From positions 39,789 through 103,788 of the forward strand of contig NZ_JACHTF010000014.1 of assembly GCF_014145325.1 (NCBI RefSeq): a stretch of DNA of 64,000 nt. The letters are read 5' to 3'. Position 1 is the stretch's first letter, and each line of letters opens with the position of its first letter. This document shows, in pieces, positions 58,753 to 64,000 of this stretch. The notes beneath the pieces are model-generated. The model saw nothing but the letters and a program-made list of their open reading frames with translations. It was not told where the DNA came from and ran no database searches. Made by a program: the position numbers and the translations under genes. The DNA comes from Marilutibacter spongiae (lineage in GTDB: Bacteria; Pseudomonadota; Gammaproteobacteria; Xanthomonadales; Xanthomonadaceae).

Positions 58753-60254
58753 GCCGCGACGCACTGGGCGTGGCGACGCACTACCGTCGCTACGCCACCG
58801 GAAACGCGCTCACCCTGCTTGCGGGGCTGGTCTCGTTCCCCCTGCTGACCCGCTTGCTGGACAACACGCAGTACGGCATGTTCGGCTACTACGGCGCGTG
58901 GATCCTGATGGCGATCGCCGTGGGTAAGTTCGGCGCCCAGCATGCCATCCTGCGCTTCTATCCCCACGATGGCGGCGCGCGCGAGCTGCGCGCGTTCGCG
59001 ACCAACCTGTTCTACGTGCCGCTGGGGCTTGCGTTCGTCGTCTGGGCGCTGGTCGTCGCCGGGATGGTGCTGGTCGACGCGATCAGCGGCGAGCGGCAGG
59101 GGACCATGTTCTGGCTCGTGGTGGCGATGGCGCCGATGGCGGTCTTCTCCAGCCTGGTCGATACCGTCCAGAAGGTCACCGAGCGTTCGCAACTGGTGAT
59201 GTACCTGCGCATCAGCAGCCGCTGGGTCGAGTTGCTGCTGATGCTCGGCGCGGTGTTGCTGGTGCAGGCGAGCGCGGTCGCCGCGTACTCCGGCAAGCTC
59301 GCCACCACGCTCCTGTTCGGCGTCTTCTACATCCTGTGGATGCGCCGGCACCTGAACTTCTCGCGCGCCGACATCAACCTGTCAGAGACGCGTGCCGCGC
59401 TCATGTTCGGCATGCCGATGGCATTGAGCGAGATCATCTCGGTGACCCTGGTGTCTCTCGACCGCTGGATGCTCAAGGACATCACCGGCGACTTCGCGCT
59501 GGTGGGCGTCTACAGCATCGGGTCATCGCTGGCGATGCAGGTGAGCCTGTTCATGAATGCTTCGGTGTTCGAGGCCTTCCTGCCCACGGCCAATCGCGTG
59601 TACGTCACCGAAGGCGACACGGCGCTGCGCGAGCTCAAGTCCCGCGTGCTCGTGCCGATGACCTATGGCGCGGCGTGTGTCGCTGTGCTGCTTGGACTGT
59701 TCGGCAGCGACCTGATCCTGGTCGCCAGCGGCGTCGACAAGATCGCTTCGGGACCCATCTTCTCGTTGCTCGCGATCGTCTGCGTGCTGCAACCGGTGTT
59801 GCTGCTCGCAGGCTACGGGCTGCTGCTCGAGAAACGCTCGAAGACGGTGTTGGCGCTGGTGTTCCTCAGCCTGCTGTTGAACGGCGTACTCAACTACCTC
59901 TGGATACCCGCCCACGGCGTGATGGGCGCGGCCTGGGCCACGGTGGCAAGTTCGAGCGCCCTGGGTCTTGCTCACTGCGTCGTGGTCAAGCGCTCCCTGC
60001 TTTGCCTGCCCGACCGCCGCAGCATCCTCGGTGCGGCGGTGGCGGTCGCGCTGGTGGTGCTGTTCGAGCGCTGGTTGGACCGGCAAGGCATGCCTGCCGG
60101 TTGGGCGAGGTTGCTGCTGGGCGGCGGGTCGGCCGGAAGCCTCTACCTGGCGAGCGTGCTGGTGCTGGACGCCAGGGCGCGTGAGCTGGTCCGGGGCGTG
60201 CTGCGTTCCGCCAGGGGGCGAGTCATTTCCCCGCGCTCGGGCAACACGGGCTGA
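58749..60254 (+). CDS. Polysaccharide/lipid-linked oligosaccharide flippase (MOP superfamily, Wzx type), 501 aa
   Basis: Twelve to fourteen membrane helices beginning GNALTLLAGLVSFPLLTRLLDNTQYGMFGYYGAWILMAIAVGKFG, the typical Wzx/RfbX start (gene product tends to carry LLTRLL...YG). Further support is MPMALSEIISVTLVSLDRWMLKDI and PILSL-like core helices, with length near 480-510 aa. It should move a lipid-linked glycan across the inner membrane. It is the last gene of the operon with both NRPS genes and both hydrolases, tying the peptide to a glycan pathway. MATE-type drug efflux is a less likely alternative. Its last 112 bases overlap the antisense end of the beta-helix gene. Confidence 0.9.
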   Translation: MSRDALGVATHYRRYATGNALTLLAGLVSFPLLTRLLDNTQYGMFGYYGAWILMAIAVGKFGAQHAILRFYPHDGGARELRAFATNLFYVPLGLAFVVWALVVAGMVLVDAISGERQGTMFWLVVAMAPMAVFSSLVDTVQKVTERSQLVMYLRISSRWVELLLMLGAVLLVQASAVAAYSGKLATTLLFGVFYILWMRRHLNFSRADINLSETRAALMFGMPMALSEIISVTLVSLDRWMLKDITGDFALVGVYSIGSSLAMQVSLFMNASVFEAFLPTANRVYVTEGDTALRELKSRVLVPMTYGAACVAVLLGLFGSDLILVASGVDKIASGPIFSLLAIVCVLQPVLLLAGYGLLLEKRSKTVLALVFLSLLLNGVLNYLWIPAHGVMGAAWATVASSSALGLAHCVVVKRSLLCLPDRRSILGAAVAVALVVLFERWLDRQGMPAGWARLLLGGGSAGSLYLASVLVLDARARELVRGVLRSARGRVISPRSGNTG

Positions 60255-62356
60255 GCGCGTTCGCCCGAGTTCGATGCCGGCTCGATCGCCGGTTCGGGCG
60301 CCGAGGCCGATGTCCCCGGAGCGACCTCCACCCGCGATGCTTGCGTGGCATGCGCGGCCTGTTCGCCGGGTGTGTCCGCGCGTCCGTCCTCCTTCCAGCG
60401 GTCCACGAAGAAGTCCGCCGCCGCCATCAGCCAGCGCGGCTGCTGGGTGAAGGTCCGCCACGCGAGCTCCAGCGGTCGATCCCGCAGGTTCGCTGCAGGC
60501 GCATTCCAGGCGCGCGCGCGGGCGAGCGAGAGGAAACGACCCAGGGTGGACCATGCGCGCGACACCTTGTCAGCGGCCGGTACGCTGGAATCGGCGTCGT
60601 CCGTCGTGCCCGCGACGGGCGTGGCCGGCGCCGCGGTCGACGTGCTGGCGCTGCCTCCACTGCCCAGTTGCTTCAACTGCGGGGGCAGGGGCTTGCTGAT
60701 GCTGGGCGGCGGGTGGCCGCTGGACACCTGGACTTCGATCGCCCCGATGTCGGCGGCGCTGCCGGACGGGCGCGCATTGCCGTAGAAGTCCTTGTCCAGT
60801 CCGGCCAGGTAAGGCGCCTTGTCGATCAGCGGGCTGCCCGACTGGGGCGTGGCGTCGAAGTTGCCGATGGCGGTGGACGCGATACGGGGGTTGCTGCAGG
60901 TGCTGCCGCTCGGGCACTGGCCCTGCTTCACGTTGTAGAAGAGGTTGCCCGAATACGTGAGCCTGGCGCTGGAGTTGTAGGCGTAGTGACCGCAGGTGAG
61001 CTCGCCCGTGTTGCCCTGGAGATCCGAGCGCCAGTCGACCTGGCCGATGAGCGCGTTGTTCTGGATGTTGAGGCTGGAGGTGGACGAGCCGCCCTCGCTG
61101 AGGATCAGGCAATCGCCCTGGCCGGTGATGGTGTTGTGGCGGATGGTGATGTCCTGGCCTGCGACGAGTCCGACCGAGATCGCATTGCCCAGCGCCCGGC
61201 ACTGGTCGTCGGACTTCATCGAGTCGCGGCCATTGAAGTAGGCGCAGTTGCCGACCACGACCGAGTTCTCGATCAGCGTCTTGCCCAGCGTCTTGAGCTG
61301 GTTGCCGGCGTTGCCGGCTGCGTGGGTGCGGCGCACGGTGACGGAGGAGTTGCTGCCGCCGTCCATGTACAGCAGGTCCAGGCCGTCGGATGTGTTGTGG
61401 TGGATGTAGGAATCCTCGATCAGCCAGTGACCGCCCGTCTTCGCGGTGCCAAGGCCATCGCCATAGCCGCTGGCGGTCTGCGCCCAGCAGGCCCAAGGCG
61501 AGCGGGACTGCCACTTCTCGCCACAGCCGTTCCAGGCGATCTCCACGCCGCGCAGGATGATGTTGCCGCTGTTGGAACTGCCCGAGCCGATGTCGCCGTC
61601 CCAACCGGCCCAGCCGTTGGCGACGATCTTGACGTTCTCCACGGTCCAGTCGGTCAGCCCGCCGGCGACGATGCCGCGGTTGGCCATGCCGTGGATGTCG
61701 AGGTGGTGCAGGTACACGTTCTTCGAGTTGGACGCCATGATGCCCACGCCGGCCCATTGGCCGTAGGGCGTGCTGTCGCGCTTGCAGCGCGCCGAGGCAT
61801 CGCTGTGGAATTCGACGCAGTCGCTCTGGTCGGTGATCTCGAGGTTGCCGATCTCGACGTTCGAGCTTCCGGTCAGGTTGAGCATGTACTGGACACGCTC
61901 GGTGCCCCAAAGGCGGGGCTTGTTGCTGGCGCTCGTGCCGAGGATGCGCGTGCGGCTGGTCGCGCTGGGGCCGCTGGGGATCGGCGGCAGGTAGCAGTCG
62001 TAGCGCCCGCCGTCGTAGCAGCGGCCGCCGGAGGCGCCGGGGGCGCCCCAGCCGAGCATGTAGCTCCCGGGTGTGATGTACACGGTGTCGCCGCCCACGA
62101 TCCGCGCGCTGCCGCCGGCCGGCAGCGCCTGGTGCAGGGAATTCCAGGCGCAGGCCTGGTTGCTGCCCGAGCCGGGATAGGCGGCGTTCGACTTGCCGGT
62201 GCACTGGGCGGCGCTGCCGCCGTCGGTGCGGACATAGTAGGTGGTCGCCTGGGCGGCGCCGGTGCCCAGGCCCAGCAGGAGGAGACAGCCGGCGAGGCGG
62301 CCACGAAGCGGTCGGGCAATGGACGCGAAATGCGGTGAAGTGCTGCGAAGTGTCAC
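60143..62356 (-). CDS. Secreted right-handed parallel beta-helix protein 1, 737 aa
   Basis: Exported, with a signal peptide LRGRLAGCLLLLGLGTGAAQA after a GTG start (62356); a longer frame from 62491 is possible but adds no conserved sequence. The body is a right-handed beta-helix of pectate-lyase/NosD style, with repeated coils (NVEIGNLEITD, NVYLHHLDIHG, WTVENVKIVANG, WLIEDSYIHHNTSDGLDLL, ITIRHNTITGQG) and a closing RPSGSAADIGAIE motif near residue 520. Six or more Cys pairs suggest disulfides. The last 200 residues are a Pro/Ala/Ser-rich tail with LAWRTFTQQPRWLMAAADFF. Probably binds or cleaves an extracellular polysaccharide; no catalytic residues could be assigned. Confidence 0.85.
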   Translation of the reverse strand: MTLRSTSPHFASIARPLRGRLAGCLLLLGLGTGAAQATTYYVRTDGGSAAQCTGKSNAAYPGSGSNQACAWNSLHQALPAGGSARIVGGDTVYITPGSYMLGWGAPGASGGRCYDGGRYDCYLPPIPSGPSATSRTRILGTSASNKPRLWGTERVQYMLNLTGSSNVEIGNLEITDQSDCVEFHSDASARCKRDSTPYGQWAGVGIMASNSKNVYLHHLDIHGMANRGIVAGGLTDWTVENVKIVANGWAGWDGDIGSGSSNSGNIILRGVEIAWNGCGEKWQSRSPWACWAQTASGYGDGLGTAKTGGHWLIEDSYIHHNTSDGLDLLYMDGGSNSSVTVRRTHAAGNAGNQLKTLGKTLIENSVVVGNCAYFNGRDSMKSDDQCRALGNAISVGLVAGQDITIRHNTITGQGDCLILSEGGSSTSSLNIQNNALIGQVDWRSDLQGNTGELTCGHYAYNSSARLTYSGNLFYNVKQGQCPSGSTCSNPRIASTAIGNFDATPQSGSPLIDKAPYLAGLDKDFYGNARPSGSAADIGAIEVQVSSGHPPPSISKPLPPQLKQLGSGGSASTSTAAPATPVAGTTDDADSSVPAADKVSRAWSTLGRFLSLARARAWNAPAANLRDRPLELAWRTFTQQPRWLMAAADFFVDRWKEDGRADTPGEQAAHATQASRVEVAPGTSASAPEPAIEPASNSGERAQPVLPERGEMTRPLAERSTPRTSSRALASSTSTLAR

Positions 62357-62528
62357 GAATACGGCTCCAAAGATCGGGGGAAGGCTTCGGAAGGGACGGC
62401 GAGCGGCAAGTGTTGGCGGTTTTTTGTCCAGCTTCTGCAGAATGGGGCACAAATACGGCAAATCCGGGTTTGTGAATACTGTTTTGGCCAACTTAAACCG
62501 CGGAAATTTCGAGCCTTTTTCATGTCTA

Positions 62529-62544
62529 AGTGACGAGCGTCACA
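62529..62544. promoter_or_regulatory. CRP/Clp-like palindrome upstream of beta-helix gene 1
   Basis: AGTGACGAGCGTCACA contains the exact core GTGA-N6-TCAC, one outer base off the CRP/Clp consensus TGTGA-N6-TCACA. Clp, the Xanthomonad CRP homologue that is inhibited by cyclic di-GMP, controls exopolysaccharide and secreted enzymes. It lies 173 bases upstream of the beta-helix 1 start and directly beside the terminator of the next gene. Confidence 0.45.
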
Positions 62545-62573
62545 AAAATACGGGCGGCTCTGGGCCGCCCGTA
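62544..62573 (-). terminator. Rho-independent terminator of beta-helix gene 2
   Basis: On the minus strand a 10-bp perfect stem, TACGGGCGGC (plus 62549-62558) and GCCGCCCGTA (62564-62573), is followed by TTTTT (62548-62544), about 26 bases after the stop codon at 62600. A classical intrinsic terminator. Confidence 0.88.
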
Positions 62574-62599
62574 GGGGTGTCGCACGTCCCAAGCGTGGG

Positions 62600-64000
62600 T
62601 CAGCGCACCTGGAACGTCGTCTCGTCGGTTGTCGAGACGCTACCCCGCGATGCCGTGGCACGGACGGTGTAGGTTCCCGACGGCGCCCACCACCACCAGC
62701 GGCTGAGCGTGCCCGACGCCGTGGCCTGGCCGTTGGCGTTCGCGGTGGCGGTGTAGGTCTCGCTCGCCCCGTAGGGGTTGGTGACCACGAAGCTCACGTT
62801 GGCACCGCCCGCGGCCTGGCCATCGAGCAGCACGCGCGAGGTCATGCGCACGGTGTCGCCGCGACGGTAGGTGCCCTTGTCCGTGCTCAGGGACTGTTCG
62901 AGCTCGCCGGCCGGCGGCGGTTGCGGCGCCTGGACCGCGTAGCTGGCCGAAGCATTGGCGGTATGGATGCCGCCCACGGGGCTGCCGGTGCCTGCGCCAA
63001 TGGAATACGTGCCGGCGCCGGCCGTTGCCGCCGAGGTGACGTCGAGCGTCGCGCTGGTGCTCGCGCCCGGGGCCAGGGTGGCCGTGCTCTTGCTGAGCGT
63101 CCCGGTCCAGCCACCCGGCACGCTGCGCGCCAGGTTGAAGCTGGTGCTGGTGCACGCGCTGCTGTCGCGATTGGTCACGTTGAGCGTGTAGCGTACGGTG
63201 CTGCCGGCCGCGACGCCGCCGCTGGGGCCGCTGAGGCTGAAGGACGGCGCGGCACGGGTGCAGGTCGCCGCGGGCGCGGCCACGTTGTAGGTCGTCGAGG
63301 CGTTGCGGGTATGGATGCTGCCATTGGCGCTGCCGATGCCGACGCCAACGCCATATCCGCCCTGCGTGGCCGACGCCGGGGACACGACGCTCAACGTGGT
63401 GCTGGCCGACGCACCCGGCGCAAGCGTCAGGGTGCTCTTGCCCAGGGTGCCGGTCCAACCCGAAGGCACGCTGCGCGCCAGGTTGAAGGTGGTGCTGGCG
63501 CACGCGCTGCTGTCCTGGTTGGAGAGCGTCACCGTGTAGCTGACCGTCGAACCGGCCGCGACCGCGGCGGTGGAGCCGCCCAGCGCCAGCGACGGTGCGT
63601 TGCGGCTGCAGCTGGGCGTCGGCGTGCCGCCGCCGGACTGGCGTTCGACGGCCCCGATGTCGGCGGCCGCGCCGGAGGGGCGCGGGTTCTTGAAGAAGTC
63701 GTTGGTGATCGCGCTCAGGTAGGGCGCCTTGTCGACCAGCGGACTGCCCTCGAGCGGGGTGGCGTCGAAGTCGGCCATCGCGGTGCGGGTGAGGCGCGGA
63801 TCGCTGCAGACGCTGCCGGAGGGGCACTGGCCCGACTTGACGTTCCAGAACGCATTGCCGCTGTAGCTCAGCACCGCGCTGGAGTTGTAGGCGTAGTGGC
63901 CGCAGGCCAGCTCGCCGGGGTTGCCGGTCGCGTTGCCGCGCCAGTCGACCTGGCCGACGAGCACGTTGTTCTGGATGCTCAGGGTCGAGGACGAAGAACC
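62600..64000 (-). CDS. Secreted beta-helix protein 2 with NEW3-like repeats, C-terminal part (5' end beyond window)
   Basis: Open at the right edge; 466 codons visible without a start. Its first 125 residues continue a right-handed beta-helix nearly the same as protein 1 (IQNNVLVGQVDWRGN, CGHYAYNSSAVLSYSGNAFWNVKSGQCPSGS, RPSGAAADIGAVE). Then come two tandem repeats of about 110 residues (CSRNAPSLALGG...NQDSSACASTTFNLARSVPSGWTGTLGKSTLTLAPGAS and CTRAAPSFSLSG...NRDSSACTSTSFNLARSVPGGWTGTLSKS). These resemble the NEW3/alpha-galactosidase-type beta domains of secreted Xanthomonad enzymes. It ends with an Ig-like domain (STDKGTYRRGDTVRMTSRVLLDG). These repeats probably bind glycan or the cell surface. 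Confidence 0.87.
   Translation of the reverse strand, partial: GSSSSTLSIQNNVLVGQVDWRGNATGNPGELACGHYAYNSSAVLSYSGNAFWNVKSGQCPSGSVCSDPRLTRTAMADFDATPLEGSPLVDKAPYLSAITNDFFKNPRPSGAAADIGAVERQSGGGTPTPSCSRNAPSLALGGSTAAVAAGSTVSYTVTLSNQDSSACASTTFNLARSVPSGWTGTLGKSTLTLAPGASASTTLSVVSPASATQGGYGVGVGIGSANGSIHTRNASTTYNVAAPAATCTRAAPSFSLSGPSGGVAAGSTVRYTLNVTNRDSSACTSTSFNLARSVPGGWTGTLSKSTATLAPGASTSATLDVTSAATAGAGTYSIGAGTGSPVGGIHTANASASYAVQAPQPPPAGELEQSLSTDKGTYRRGDTVRMTSRVLLDGQAAGGANVSFVVTNPYGASETYTATANANGQATASGTLSRWWWWAPSGTYTVRATASRGSVSTTDETTFQVR

Overview
The window is one contiguous stretch of a high-GC genome (about 70% G+C by eye, with long spurious antisense reading frames). It looks like a gammaproteobacterium of the Xanthomonadaceae/Lysobacteraceae (Lysobacter, Luteimonas or a relative). 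Support comes from the conserved blocks ypjD/ffh/rpsP-rimM-trmD-rplS and lexA-recA-recX-alaS-csrA-tRNA-Ser-tRNA-Arg, a LexA box of the Xanthomonas type (TTAGTA...TACTAA), a CRP/Clp-like palindrome, and GTTCCC-type heptamer repeats of a kind I recall from this family. No plasmid, phage or IS element is evident.

Left part (1-15 kb): the 5' end of purU; an operon on the minus strand encoding a MarR repressor and a tripartite drug exporter (outer-membrane lipoprotein, HlyD adaptor, DHA2 transporter), with a promoter whose -35 lies inside a probable MarR operator; ypjD divergent from ffh; an O-acyltransferase and a secreted subtilisin that separate ffh from rpsP-rimM-trmD-rplS; and hslR.

Middle (15-39.6 kb): a DUF937 protein; an Lrp regulator divergent from a methionine gamma-lyase-type enzyme; katG with an OxyR-like half site; a 2OG-Fe(II) oxygenase; a GST; mutS; a four-gene translationally coupled arsenic operon ([11 protein letters not shown]3-arsH); sulP-uspA; a TonB-dependent receptor; pncC; then lexA, recA, recX, alaS, csrA and two tRNAs. 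Several genes (marR, arsR, pncC, hslR, lexA) have a -10 hexamer only 6-10 bases before their start codon, which suggests leaderless mRNAs.

Right part (39.6-64 kb): an accessory region starting directly after the tRNA-Arg terminator. It holds a Sfp-type phosphopantetheinyl transferase, a polyprenyl-phosphate sugar transferase with a candidate sigma-54 promoter, a membrane-anchored J-domain protein on the other strand, and an overlapping plus-strand operon. That operon encodes a hybrid NRPS-PKS-aminotransferase megasynthase (2514 aa), a dimodular NRPS without thioesterase (2201 aa), two alpha/beta hydrolases and a polysaccharide flippase. Two paralogous secreted right-handed beta-helix proteins follow on the minus strand. 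The candidate new system is this one: an assembly line that appears to build a short beta-amino-acid-containing peptide, in the same operon as a flippase and next to a glycan-initiating transferase. This hints at a peptide-decorated exopolysaccharide or a glycan-linked natural product. Monomer predictions (a proline-type code, then two glycine-type codes) were read by hand and need computational confirmation.
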